Of a stretch of DNA of 40,576 nucleotides, positions 17,146 to 25,698 are shown piece by piece. The number at the start of each line of letters is the position of its first letter. The stretch's first letter is position 1. The DNA comes from an uncultured Bacteroides sp. (GTDB taxonomy: Bacteria > Bacteroidota > Bacteroidia > Bacteroidales > Bacteroidaceae). Under the pieces are notes generated by a model. It was not told where the DNA came from, made no database searches, and saw nothing but the letters and a program-made list of their open reading frames with translations. The stretch is taken from contig CAMTPH010000017.1 of the NCBI GenBank assembly GCA_947074345.1, positions 1 through 40,576 on the forward strand, written 5' to 3'. The translations under genes and the position numbers were made by a program.

Positions 17146-18450
17146 ATGGCTTCATTTGTAATAGAAGGAGGGCATAGACTTTGTGGTGAAATTCATCCAC
17201 AAGGCGCCAAGAATGAGGTGCTACAGATAATCTGTGCCACACTGCTTACTGCTCAAGAGGTAGTAGTAAAAAACATACCCGATATTCTCGATGTCAATAA
17301 CTTGATACAGTTGATGCGCGATATGGGTGTCAATGTTAAGAAACTTGGGGTAGATACATACAGCTTTCAGGCTGCCAATGTTGATTTGGCGTATCTAGAA
17401 AGTGATGAGTTCTTGAAAAAATGCTCTAGTCTGCGTGGATCGGTTATGTTGTTAGGGCCTATGTTGGCTCGTTTTGGCAAAGCAATGATCTCTAAACCAG
17501 GAGGCGACAAGATTGGTCGTCGCCGTTTGGATACTCACTTTGTGGGAATGCAAACTCTAGGTGCAGAGTTCTCTTATAACAATAAACGTGGTGTGTACGA
17601 GATTTCGGCCAAAGAACTTAACGGCAAATATATGTTGCTCGATGAGGCTTCGGTTACGGGTACTGCCAATATTGTAATGGCTGCTGTACTTGCCAAAGGT
17701 ACTACTACAATCTATAATGCTGCCTGCGAACCTTACTTGCAACAGCTATGCAAGATGCTTAATGCAATGGGTGCTCGTATAAGCGGCATCGCATCAAATC
17801 TGCTTACTATCGAAGGGGTAGAAGAGTTGCATGGCACTACACATACTGTATTGCCCGATATGATTGAGGTGGGTAGCTTTATCGGTATGGCTGCTATGAC
17901 CAAAAGCGAAATCACCATCAAGAATGTTTCTTACGAAAACCTAGGTGTTATACCCGAGAGCTTCCGCCGTTTAGGTATCAAACTGGAGCAACGTGGAGAT
18001 GATATCTTTGTTCCGGCACAAGAACATTACGAGATTGAATCGTTTATTGATGGGTCTATCATGACAATTGCCGATGCACCATGGCCAGGATTGACACCTG
18101 ACTTGCTGAGTGTGATGTTGGTTGTCGCTACTCAAGCCAAAGGTAGTGTCTTAATTCATCAGAAGATGTTTGAGAGCCGACTATTCTTTGTGGATAAACT
18201 AATTGATATGGGTGCGCAAATTATTCTTTGCGATCCACACCGCGCAGTAGTTATTGGTCACAACCATAACTTTAAACTACGTGGTGGAAATATGACATCT
18301 CCTGATATTCGTGCAGGTATCGCTTTGTTAATAGCTGCAATGAGCGCAGATGGCATCAGCCGTATTCATAATATAGAGCAAATAGATAGAGGTTATCAAG
18401 ACATTGAAGGTCGCCTCAATGCTATTGGCGCAAGAATCACACGTATATGA
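17146..18450 (+). CDS. murA: UDP-N-acetylglucosamine 1-carboxyvinyltransferase
   Basis: First committed step of peptidoglycan synthesis: enolpyruvyl transfer from PEP to UDP-GlcNAc in the cytoplasm. The 434-aa length fits. The substrate motif [15 protein letters not shown] opens the protein (family form GAKNAAL), [15 protein letters not shown] precedes the active-site loop, and the C-terminus has the family's helix with [13 protein letters not shown] [16 protein letters not shown]. In the loop, the residue that is Cys115 in E. coli (in KPGGCAIG) is Asp121 here ([15 protein letters not shown]). Asp supports catalysis but does not react with fosfomycin. The stop overlaps the rimM start by 4 bp. 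Confidence 0.95.
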   Translation: MASFVIEGGHRLCGEIHPQGAKNEVLQIICATLLTAQEVVVKNIPDILDVNNLIQLMRDMGVNVKKLGVDTYSFQAANVDLAYLESDEFLKKCSSLRGSVMLLGPMLARFGKAMISKPGGDKIGRRRLDTHFVGMQTLGAEFSYNNKRGVYEISAKELNGKYMLLDEASVTGTANIVMAAVLAKGTTTIYNAACEPYLQQLCKMLNAMGARISGIASNLLTIEGVEELHGTTHTVLPDMIEVGSFIGMAAMTKSEITIKNVSYENLGVIPESFRRLGIKLEQRGDDIFVPAQEHYEIESFIDGSIMTIADAPWPGLTPDLLSVMLVVATQAKGSVLIHQKMFESRLFFVDKLIDMGAQIILCDPHRAVVIGHNHNFKLRGGNMTSPDIRAGIALLIAAMSADGISRIHNIEQIDRGYQDIEGRLNAIGARITRI

Positions 18451-18992
18451 TAAAAAAAGAAGAAGTATATAAAATAGGTATGTTCAATAAGCCTCACGGC
18501 ATACATGGTGAAATCTCTTTTACGTTCACCGATGATGTATTCGACCGTGTTGATTGTGATTACCTCATTTGTCAGTTCGATGGTATCTTTGTGCCATTCT
18601 TTATCGATGAGTATCGCTTTCGTTCCGATTCATCGGCTTTAGTGAAACTCGATGGTATAGAGAGTGCCGAGAAAGCTCGAATGTTTACCAATGTAGATGT
18701 TTACTTCCCTGTGAAGTTTGCGCAAGAAGCTGAAGATGATGGTGAACTTACGTGGGCCTTCTTTGTGGGTTGCCGCATAGAAGATGTAAACGTTGGTGCA
18801 CTGGGTACAATCGTTGAGGTAGACGAATCGACTATCAATACATTGTTTGTAGTTGAGCGTCCTGATGGTGAGGAATTACTAATCCCTGCTCAAGAAGACT
18901 TTATGGTAGATATAGACCAAGAGAACCGTTTGGTAGTCGTTGAACTTCCCGAAGGCTTACTCGATATGGAGAGCCTAGAATCGCTCGACTAA
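18447..18992 (+). CDS. rimM: Ribosome maturation factor RimM
   Basis: Assists 30S head assembly around S19 and 16S processing. The 181-aa protein begins [22 protein letters not shown], the standard RimM opening (G-x-hGxxGE), and has the PRC-barrel C-terminal domain with [19 protein letters not shown] and [14 protein letters not shown]. It overlaps murA by the ATGA tetranucleotide and is the last gene of the unit. Two hairpins follow and then the opposite-strand surface operon. The usual trmD partner found in proteobacteria is absent. Confidence 0.93.
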   Translation: MIKKEEVYKIGMFNKPHGIHGEISFTFTDDVFDRVDCDYLICQFDGIFVPFFIDEYRFRSDSSALVKLDGIESAEKARMFTNVDVYFPVKFAQEAEDDGELTWAFFVGCRIEDVNVGALGTIVEVDESTINTLFVVERPDGEELLIPAQEDFMVDIDQENRLVVVELPEGLLDMESLESLD

Positions 18993-19017
18993 TAATATCA
19001 CCATATTATATAATATG

Positions 19018-19054
19018 AACAGAGGCTATCTGCATCACGCGGGTAGCCTCTGTT
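19018..19054 (+). terminator. Terminator hairpin after rimM
   Basis: An 11-bp perfect stem, AACAGAGGCTA / TAGCCTCTGTT, with a 15-nt loop, 26 bp beyond the rimM stop. No strong T-run directly follows, but a second hairpin with T5 lies 24 bp on. Confidence 0.65.
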
Positions 19055-19077
19055 ACTTTCGATTAATTTAAAAACAC

Positions 19078-19098
19078 CAGATTCGAAAATCTGTTTTT
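19078..19098. terminator. Second hairpin with T5, between convergent units
   Basis: CAGATT-CGAA-AATCTG followed by TTTTT on the plus strand, and by GTGTTTTTAAA on the minus strand. It can end rightward transcripts from rimM and leftward transcripts from the surface operon. Confidence 0.65.
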
Positions 19099-19109
19099 AT
19101 CTAGAATAC

Positions 19110-21023
19110 TTATGGAGCTGTAGTTACGATATCAACTTTTTGTTCGCCACGTCCAAATAGCTTATTAGTTGGTCCGTATGGTGAAGTGTTGTCATTAACT
19201 ATTTCATCACTAGTAATAACAACATAGTCAGCATCACCATAAGGTTTAATCTTATATGTATTGTCAGCTTCTGTACAATCGTGCAATGTAATAACTTGTC
19301 GTCCTACACCAAATATAGCACCAGCTTGTTTCATACCTACACCATTCAAAGCAGTTGCCCATACAGTTGATTTTTCAACGTGGCAGTTGTAGTAATCTCT
19401 ATTTAGAGATACCTGTCCACCATTGTTTTCTACTACAGAAGCTACTAAAGCGCCTACACTGTGATATCCTTTTACAGTTACATCAATAGCTTTACAATCT
19501 CTTAGTTCGTGCGAACTGTGAATACCAATCATACCACCAATGTTGATGATTACTGGATCTGCAATATCATAATCTCTTACTCTAATAAATACATGTTTCA
19601 CAACGCAATTGGTTACACTACCATACAAGTTAGCTGCTATTGCACCTGCTATAGATGAAACGTTGTTGATAGTAGCATTTTCAATGGTTAAATCTTTAAT
19701 ATGCATAGTTGCAATTCCTATCAAACCTTTACTTCCTGAACGATTGCCATCAATACATAAATTATAGATTGTTTTTCCATTACCGTCAAATGTTGGGTAA
19801 TTTGTATCCCAAATGTTAATAGGTGTCCATTCTATACCCTTCAAATCAATGTCATTGGCCAATTTGATAGATGCAATTTTCATGCCTTCAACTTGTTTTG
19901 CGTTTGCTGCAATCCATGCCAACTCATTAGCTGTTTCGATGGTATAAGTTTTAGTTGCAGTATCGTAAGCAGGCTCAGTTGGGTAGAACTTAGCATCTGT
20001 GTAATAATCATTGTATTCATCTTGGAATACTTCGTCGCAACTAACATTAAACTCGGCACCTACTGAAAGCAAGTCACCCATAATTGTTGTAAGGAAGTTA
20101 CGTCTGATCGGAATATTAGTTGTAAAGTCGTATGTACTTACAGCTTCAGCTCCATTCAAGTTTTCTAGTACGAAGTGAATAGGAGTTTGGTTTGCTGAGT
20201 TTTCTGTCATTAGATAATCAACAACCAAAGTGCGGTTCTTGTCAGATGCATCATAACCTAGCGCATACTCTTTGTTTGCTTTATCGATAATGCCTGTATA
20301 AACAGTGCCACCGCTTGCAGCAAGATCTTTAGAGTCAGAGTCTCCTGTCAACGCATTGATATTAGTGAAGCGTTTACAATCTTTATAAGTGATTTTAAAA
20401 TTGTCGGGCATATCTAGGCCTTCACCACCCCAATCGGTAGTTATGAAGCGAATCTTAGCAAATGGACGTTTAAGAACGATGTTTTCGCTAATAGCACTTG
20501 CTTTAACTTCTACCTTTTTTGTAACAAAGTAAGCGTCGCGACTTTCGTCATTCAACTGTTTGTCTTCTGCATCAAGACAAGTGATGTTAGTGAAATCACT
20601 TGTGTTGTAATGTAAATCGGCTGTTGTACCTGTTGCTACAAAGTCGGCCCATGCTACTACTTGGTAGTCTTTGTTTGGTGCTAACTTAAAACTATAGGTT
20701 ACTGGTGCATAAGATGTTACTACTTGCAATTGAGGAGTGATGACTTCGGTAAATGTACCATCTCCTTCAATTCTGTAAATAGCCAATTGGTAGCGTAGAT
20801 CATAATCGTTGGTGCAGTCAACATTGGTAATACCACCCTTAGCACTATTACTTTTGTCTGCATTGTAAGCACGTGTTACACCTAATGCATCGGGTGCAGA
20901 AACTGTAAATGAAACAGTACCTTCACCGTCGGTTGCTACTTGATCGATAAAACGATCTTCTGATTGGCAAGCTGCAAATAACAACGTTACCATTCCCAAA
21001 ATAATAAAACATTTCTTTTTCAT
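19110..21023 (-). CDS. Fimbrillin-like (DUF6562-type) lipoprotein with GLUG-like C-terminus, paralog B
   Basis: A 637-aa predicted surface lipoprotein. The signal ends in the lipobox FAAC (Cys19), followed by QSED, resembling the acidic surface-export signal of Bacteroides lipoproteins. Residues ~25-335 look like the fimbrillin-like DUF6562 family (KLAPNKDYQVVAWADFV; LKRPFAKIRFITTDW). From ~360 to the end there are repeats of the GLUG/beta-helix type (ANELAWIAA; IKLANDIDLKGIEW; FDGNGKTIYNL; IKDLTIENATI; AIAANLYGSVTNCVV). It is probably a pilus- or surface-adhesin component. The first 986 bp after the fourth codon match paralog A base for base, while the C-terminal part is clearly diverged. 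Last gene of the operon. Adhesin function is inference. Confidence 0.8.
   Translation of the reverse strand: MKKKCFIILGMVTLLFAACQSEDRFIDQVATDGEGTVSFTVSAPDALGVTRAYNADKSNSAKGGITNVDCTNDYDLRYQLAIYRIEGDGTFTEVITPQLQVVTSYAPVTYSFKLAPNKDYQVVAWADFVATGTTADLHYNTSDFTNITCLDAEDKQLNDESRDAYFVTKKVEVKASAISENIVLKRPFAKIRFITTDWGGEGLDMPDNFKITYKDCKRFTNINALTGDSDSKDLAASGGTVYTGIIDKANKEYALGYDASDKNRTLVVDYLMTENSANQTPIHFVLENLNGAEAVSTYDFTTNIPIRRNFLTTIMGDLLSVGAEFNVSCDEVFQDEYNDYYTDAKFYPTEPAYDTATKTYTIETANELAWIAANAKQVEGMKIASIKLANDIDLKGIEWTPINIWDTNYPTFDGNGKTIYNLCIDGNRSGSKGLIGIATMHIKDLTIENATINNVSSIAGAIAANLYGSVTNCVVKHVFIRVRDYDIADPVIINIGGMIGIHSSHELRDCKAIDVTVKGYHSVGALVASVVENNGGQVSLNRDYYNCHVEKSTVWATALNGVGMKQAGAIFGVGRQVITLHDCTEADNTYKIKPYGDADYVVITSDEIVNDNTSPYGPTNKLFGRGEQKVDIVTTAP
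20025..21010 (-). repeat. Direct repeat unit (paralog B copy), ~986 bp
   Basis: Read against 22221-23206 (offset 2196), every base appears the same by eye, including all synonymous positions. The match stops at a C/G difference at 20024 on one side and at the fourth to fifth codon of the gene on the other. Confidence 0.85.
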
Positions 21024-21134
21024 AATTCATAGAAATTTAATTAAAAACCTAGACTTGTATTATATACTCATCCTCGAAATTTTCGTCTATTGATAGTTGC
21101 CATCTCTGACATTTAATAAAAAGCTTTCTTTAAT
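21024..21134 (-). pseudogene. Frameshifted remnant of the 3' end of the DUF6562 lipoprotein gene
   Basis: This stretch upstream of paralog B is about 90% like the stretch upstream of paralog A (23220-23331), which contains the last ~28 codons of the lipoprotein gene. The remnant still encodes SFLLNVRDGNY in frame, against SFLLNVGDGNY in the intact gene, but one base is lost right after it (TATTCA became TATCA), giving an immediate stop. Similarity ends at about 21134. It marks the edge of an old tandem duplication. Confidence 0.8.
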
Positions 21135-21199
21135 ATTTGATTTAGCTTAATGTAATCACTAAATAGTTCTTTGATTTCTCTAGTAGAGGTATTAGGAAG

Positions 21200-21269
21200 T
21201 ATATTTATCACTGTTGAATATTGATTATTACTCGATGTGGAATAATCAATACACAACAGCGATAATATA
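21200..21269 (-). other. Long imperfect hairpin between the two paralogs
   Basis: Arms of about 30 nt with an 11-nt loop: ATTGATTATT (21220-21229) pairs perfectly with AATAATCAAT (21241-21250), then a 3x3 internal loop, CTGTTG with CAACAG, and a further AT-rich section. It begins 7 bp after the stop of paralog A in the direction of transcription. No T-run follows, so it is more likely an RNA-stabilising or processing hairpin than an efficient terminator. Confidence 0.6.
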
Positions 21270-21275
21270 AATTAC

Positions 21276-23219
21276 TTATGGAGCTGTAGTTGTGATATCG
21301 ACTATCTTGCCTGGGCTATGTCGACCATATAGTTTATTGGTTGGGCCATATCCTGTTGTATTACCATCTACGATATCGTCGCTTGTTAAGATCACAAACT
21401 TTTCATCGTTGTATGCATATACTTTGTAAGTGTTTTCGGTCTCTGTACAATCAACCAAGTCTATATTTTGCTCAGTGTATCCAAATATAGAACCTACTTG
21501 CATGAGTCCAACACCGCTTTTAGCTGTATCCCATATGGTAGATTTTTCGACATGACATCTAGTGTACACCTTTTTAGGTACATTCCACCATGTGATAATT
21601 TTACCAACTATACCGCCAATGCCATGATAGCCTTCTATGTTTACGTCGATGGCTGTACAATCAGTTAAATCGCCATGTACATGCATACCAACTAGCCCAC
21701 CAACATTGATAATTGCAGGATTAGTAGTATCATAATTGTTAACACGGATAAATACATGTTTCACAGTTACGTTATCAATATCTCCAGCCAATTGACCGGC
21801 AATGGTACCTACTTGAGAAGATGTGTAGTTGATTGTTGCATTCTCTACAGTGAGGTCTTTTATATTTGCAGTTGCACGGCTAAACAATCCTGTTTTGATT
21901 CCTCCCATGGCATCCATACGAAGATTGTAGATAGTGTTGCCACCACCGTCGAAAGTTAATGGATTGTTTCTGTCCCAATAGTTAATTGACTTCCAATTAA
22001 TACCCTTCAAATCGATATCATTGGCAAGCTTAACTGTAGCACCTCTTACTAGGTTACCAATATTTTCAGCTTCACTTTCGTGAGAAATAGTACCACTAGT
22101 TGCTGCAATCCATGCCAACTCATTAGCACTTGTGATAGTATAAGTTTTAGTTGCTTCATCATAAGCTGGAGCGGTTGGATAAAATTCAGAGTCTGTATAG
22201 TAATCATTGTATTCATCTTCGAATACTTCGTCGCAACTAACATTAAACTCGGCACCTACTGAAAGCAAGTCACCCATAATTGTTGTAAGGAAGTTACGTC
22301 TGATCGGAATATTAGTTGTAAAGTCGTATGTACTTACAGCTTCAGCTCCATTCAAGTTTTCTAGTACGAAGTGAATAGGAGTTTGGTTTGCTGAGTTTTC
22401 TGTCATTAGATAATCAACAACCAAAGTGCGGTTCTTGTCAGATGCATCATAACCTAGCGCATACTCTTTGTTTGCTTTATCGATAATGCCTGTATAAACA
22501 GTGCCACCGCTTGCAGCAAGATCTTTAGAGTCAGAGTCTCCTGTCAACGCATTGATATTAGTGAAGCGTTTACAATCTTTATAAGTGATTTTAAAATTGT
22601 CGGGCATATCTAGGCCTTCACCACCCCAATCGGTAGTTATGAAGCGAATCTTAGCAAATGGACGTTTAAGAACGATGTTTTCGCTAATAGCACTTGCTTT
22701 AACTTCTACCTTTTTTGTAACAAAGTAAGCGTCGCGACTTTCGTCATTCAACTGTTTGTCTTCTGCATCAAGACAAGTGATGTTAGTGAAATCACTTGTG
22801 TTGTAATGTAAATCGGCTGTTGTACCTGTTGCTACAAAGTCGGCCCATGCTACTACTTGGTAGTCTTTGTTTGGTGCTAACTTAAAACTATAGGTTACTG
22901 GTGCATAAGATGTTACTACTTGCAATTGAGGAGTGATGACTTCGGTAAATGTACCATCTCCTTCAATTCTGTAAATAGCCAATTGGTAGCGTAGATCATA
23001 ATCGTTGGTGCAGTCAACATTGGTAATACCACCCTTAGCACTATTACTTTTGTCTGCATTGTAAGCACGTGTTACACCTAATGCATCGGGTGCAGAAACT
23101 GTAAATGAAACAGTACCTTCACCGTCGGTTGCTACTTGATCGATAAAACGATCTTCTGATTGGCAAGCTGCAAATAACAACGTTACCATTCCCAAAATAA
23201 TAAAACGTCTCTTTTTCAT
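21276..23219 (-). CDS. Fimbrillin-like (DUF6562-type) lipoprotein with GLUG-like C-terminus, paralog A
   Basis: A 647-aa paralog of the next gene in the operon. It has the same lipobox and QSED export-like signal, and the fimbrillin-like N-terminal part is the same as in paralog B up to about residue 337, apart from residues 4 and 5. The C-terminal half has the same layout but different sequence: SANELAWIAATSG, VKLANDIDLKGINWKS, FDGGGNTIYNLRMD, IKDLTVENATINY, IAGQLAGDIDNVTV, VGGLVGMHVHGDL. These alternating G-hydrophobic strands fit a right-handed beta-helix. It starts 25 bp after the upstream lipoprotein gene, so it is co-transcribed with it. Likely surface-exposed; binding target unknown. 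Confidence 0.8.
   Translation of the reverse strand: MKKRRFIILGMVTLLFAACQSEDRFIDQVATDGEGTVSFTVSAPDALGVTRAYNADKSNSAKGGITNVDCTNDYDLRYQLAIYRIEGDGTFTEVITPQLQVVTSYAPVTYSFKLAPNKDYQVVAWADFVATGTTADLHYNTSDFTNITCLDAEDKQLNDESRDAYFVTKKVEVKASAISENIVLKRPFAKIRFITTDWGGEGLDMPDNFKITYKDCKRFTNINALTGDSDSKDLAASGGTVYTGIIDKANKEYALGYDASDKNRTLVVDYLMTENSANQTPIHFVLENLNGAEAVSTYDFTTNIPIRRNFLTTIMGDLLSVGAEFNVSCDEVFEDEYNDYYTDSEFYPTAPAYDEATKTYTITSANELAWIAATSGTISHESEAENIGNLVRGATVKLANDIDLKGINWKSINYWDRNNPLTFDGGGNTIYNLRMDAMGGIKTGLFSRATANIKDLTVENATINYTSSQVGTIAGQLAGDIDNVTVKHVFIRVNNYDTTNPAIINVGGLVGMHVHGDLTDCTAIDVNIEGYHGIGGIVGKIITWWNVPKKVYTRCHVEKSTIWDTAKSGVGLMQVGSIFGYTEQNIDLVDCTETENTYKVYAYNDEKFVILTSDDIVDGNTTGYGPTNKLYGRHSPGKIVDITTTAP
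22221..23206 (-). repeat. Direct repeat unit (paralog A copy), ~986 bp
   Basis: Partner of 20025-21010, with no difference found on reading both copies through. A repeat of this length and identity can also collapse or be mis-joined in short-read assemblies. Confidence 0.85.
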
Positions 23220-23244
23220 TTTCCATAGAAATTTAATTGTAAAC

Positions 23245-24333
23245 CTAGACTTGTATTATATACTCATCTTCGAAATTTTCGTCTATTGAATAGTTACCAT
23301 CTCCTACGTTTAATAAAAAGCTTCCTTTAATGATGGTTTCATGATTTCTTTTTAGTGGTACGGTTATATTCTGAACCGCACTAACAACTTTGCCCGTTTT
23401 GTCGTATACTATAAAATCGATTAATATGTTGTCTTCTTTTTCGTAACTTGTAAATACATAATCGCATAGAAGCGTACTTTCATTCGCATTAATTCTTTCG
23501 TAGGTTGCTAGTCTTTGGTCGTAGTTATACGATGAGATGAAGCGATTAGGTTCTTTGTTTCCTACATTATACCCCATACTAACGTATTGTTTGTATATCA
23601 ATCTCATGGTGTAATTATCGATGGTGCTACGTGTCTGTAGAAAATCATCAATGTCAGTTGTTACTAATCTAAATCTTGCCGAAGGCCTCTCCATATATAC
23701 TGGTATGATACGATCTGTTATTGGAGTTTTAGAAGCTTCTTTGGATGATGGAAATCCTTCGGGTGTTAAATTAAAATCTACTACAAACTCCTGTAATCCA
23801 CTAGCTGTACTTCTCAAATGAGTATTGCCTGGATAATTCTTTATTTCAGATCGTATATCTGTTAGACTATCTGTATAATATACCCAATCATTGTGGTTGT
23901 TTTTCTTGATGTAGTCAACCCATGCATATACACTGTAATTACCGTTTGGGACGTGTATGTGTACTGTATCTTGTGGGGGTAATTGGTCTTTATGTGAATA
24001 TATGATTCTTCTAATGATTCTATTTTTCTCTAAATTTGCATAAGTATTATTGTCTGTAATGCTATTATGCATTACATCAACGATAATTCTCATTTCATAC
24101 TCATCTTCTATATTATAGGACGATGCATACTCTGATGGCAAATCATTGATCGTGGTATTACCCGACTTATCAAAAAGAACCTCTTTGTGGTATCGTGGAG
24201 GATTTCTATCAACATTGAGTTGTAATATCACCAATGCTTTTTGTGGATTGGGATATCTATGAATTGTAGGGTCACATCCTGTGAGAACGCAAACGATCAA
24301 GATTGTTGTATATATGAGTTTTATTGTTTTCAT
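23245..24333 (-). CDS. Fimbrillin-like (DUF6562-type) small lipoprotein
   Basis: A 362-aa lipoprotein: signal MKTIKLIYTTILIVCVLTGC with lipobox LTGC (Cys20). It is distantly related to the N-terminal part of the two large paralogs, sharing the layout VHIPNGNYSVYAWVDYI and YMERPSARFRLVTTDIDDF, and lacks their GLUG-like C-terminus. After the Cys it has DPT, not an acidic export signal, so it may stay in the periplasm or face inward as an anchor or assembly partner, as the minor components of type V pilus loci do. It is 5 bp after the DUF3575 gene and 25 bp before paralog A. Its 3' end is duplicated as a remnant at 21024-21134. Confidence 0.75.
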   Translation of the reverse strand: MKTIKLIYTTILIVCVLTGCDPTIHRYPNPQKALVILQLNVDRNPPRYHKEVLFDKSGNTTINDLPSEYASSYNIEDEYEMRIIVDVMHNSITDNNTYANLEKNRIIRRIIYSHKDQLPPQDTVHIHVPNGNYSVYAWVDYIKKNNHNDWVYYTDSLTDIRSEIKNYPGNTHLRSTASGLQEFVVDFNLTPEGFPSSKEASKTPITDRIIPVYMERPSARFRLVTTDIDDFLQTRSTIDNYTMRLIYKQYVSMGYNVGNKEPNRFISSYNYDQRLATYERINANESTLLCDYVFTSYEKEDNILIDFIVYDKTGKVVSAVQNITVPLKRNHETIIKGSFLLNVGDGNYSIDENFEDEYIIQV

Positions 24334-24338
24334 ACATT

Positions 24339-25589
24339 CTATCTTTTACGTTTTACATACCACTTATATGCAACAGATACTCCTGCGCGTGTTACACCCC
24401 AATAATAACCGGAACCACTACGAAACAAAGGCCCGTCTTTCCAGTTTTTGTATTCATCGAACTCATAGTTTATAAATCCTGCCCCTAAATTCAATTCAAT
24501 AGCCCATCGTTTTGCTTTGCCCAAATTAAAAGAATAACCATAACTAAGACCAAATCCCCAGGCTGCTCTATCGGGATCTTGATATCGTCCATTGTCATTG
24601 ATAGCTACATTGTACCCTATAACATGTGAATGTAATCCGATAAAGTTGCCTTGCCCAGCTTTTTGGGTCCAGAATCTAACTTCGGGTTGTGTGGCTAATA
24701 CTCTAATATGTCTATTCTTTTTTATATTATATGGTGAATACCATACAGGAATGTCTAATGACCACTTTCTCCATAATTCAACTTCAATCCCAAGATTTGC
24801 TACTAAACCGGCTAGATAAAGTGCATTGGTTTTAAGTGCGATAAATCTATATTCATCAGGTTTATAAAGAGGTTGTGGCTTTGGGAATGTTGTAGAAGGA
24901 ACTGAAGCCATGTATTCCCATGGTATTATTTTATCATTAAACTGTCTGATTTGTTCTGCATTACACACAATGACCATACGTGCATTTCGGAATGGCGGGA
25001 ATATCTGGTTTACCAATCTATGCCATGTTTGGTTATTATCGATTGCTTGTATTTTGTTTTTACGCTTTTGCCAATCAGGTTCTGTATTTATAATGTATAA
25101 TACTTCATCTTTATTCTTGAAGTCAGAAATCTCTAGTTTACGAGATACCGAATACCAATCTTCCCAAAGATTGTCAACTTTCATTTTCTCTTTTGGTAGA
25201 TTAGTGTTGTTTAATAAAAAACTAGCTAGTGCTTTTGATCTATAATCTCCTAATTGTTTGTTCCATACAATGGGCCCTTCGGGTGATGCACTACCACCAA
25301 TCCATACATATGCAAGCTTTACTCTATAATCGTTGGTTATTCTATTAATTAATGATGAGATATCTTGTAATTGTTCATTTGGAACTAACTCATACTTGTT
25401 CACTTTGAAGATAACAGGAACAAGTTCGGTATTTGCATATATAAACGCTGAGTCGACCTTCTCTTTGGGTAGAAAAGTAACATATTCGGGATACCAATTA
25501 TATCCGATAGATGTTGTGTCCATAGTAACTTGTGAAGACACCGAATCTGATATTATTAAAAATAATATCGCTATAAACGTTTTTTTCAT
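24339..25589 (-). CDS. DUF3575 outer-membrane protein with OmpA-like N-terminal part
   Basis: A 416-aa protein with a type I signal peptide (about residues 1-20, ending SVSSQ). Residues ~50-215 resemble an OmpA-like region: FKVNKYELVPNEQLQDISSLI, then VWIGGSASPEGP and LGDYRSKALASFL. From ~235 it has the DUF3575 beta-barrel (YRFIALKTNALYLAGLVANLGIEVELW to the aromatic end GVSVAYKWYVKRKR). DUF3575 genes are, to my knowledge, commonly found beside fimbrillin (Mfa/FimA-type) loci. It is the first gene of the operon, probably giving an outer-membrane and peptidoglycan-linked base. Exact function is unproven. Confidence 0.8.
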   Translation of the reverse strand: MKKTFIAILFLIISDSVSSQVTMDTTSIGYNWYPEYVTFLPKEKVDSAFIYANTELVPVIFKVNKYELVPNEQLQDISSLINRITNDYRVKLAYVWIGGSASPEGPIVWNKQLGDYRSKALASFLLNNTNLPKEKMKVDNLWEDWYSVSRKLEISDFKNKDEVLYIINTEPDWQKRKNKIQAIDNNQTWHRLVNQIFPPFRNARMVIVCNAEQIRQFNDKIIPWEYMASVPSTTFPKPQPLYKPDEYRFIALKTNALYLAGLVANLGIEVELWRKWSLDIPVWYSPYNIKKNRHIRVLATQPEVRFWTQKAGQGNFIGLHSHVIGYNVAINDNGRYQDPDRAAWGFGLSYGYSFNLGKAKRWAIELNLGAGFINYEFDEYKNWKDGPLFRSGSGYYWGVTRAGVSVAYKWYVKRKR

Positions 25590-25594
25590 ATATA

Positions 25595-25621
25595 TACCTT
25601 ATAGATTTAAGAGTTAAGGTA
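25595..25621 (-). promoter_or_regulatory. Leader hairpin of the surface operon
   Basis: TACCTTA pairs with TAAGGTA across 13 nt in the leader, ending 5 bp before the DUF3575 start codon. It could limit ribosome access; a 7-bp AT-rich stem is also possible by chance. Confidence 0.3.
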
Positions 25622-25667
25622 TTCTTTAATTGCTGTTTTTTGCAACTTTAATAGTTGAGATAGGCAA

Positions 25668-25698
25668 CAAATGTATTTAAAAAAGTGTTAATAACAAA
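25668..25698 (-). promoter_or_regulatory. Promoter of the fimbrillin-like operon
   Basis: On the minus strand TTTG (25698-25695), exactly 19 bp, then TACATTTG (25675-25668): a complete match to the Bacteroides primary sigma consensus TTTG-N19-TAnnTTTG. The leader to the DUF3575 start is about 75 nt. No inverted repeats flank it in the way expected of an invertible promoter. Confidence 0.8.

Noticed and set aside
19110..25589. Polysaccharide utilisation (SusC/SusD) locus
   Set aside because: No TonB-dependent transporter, SusD-like protein or glycoside hydrolase is present; the lipoproteins look fimbrillin-like.
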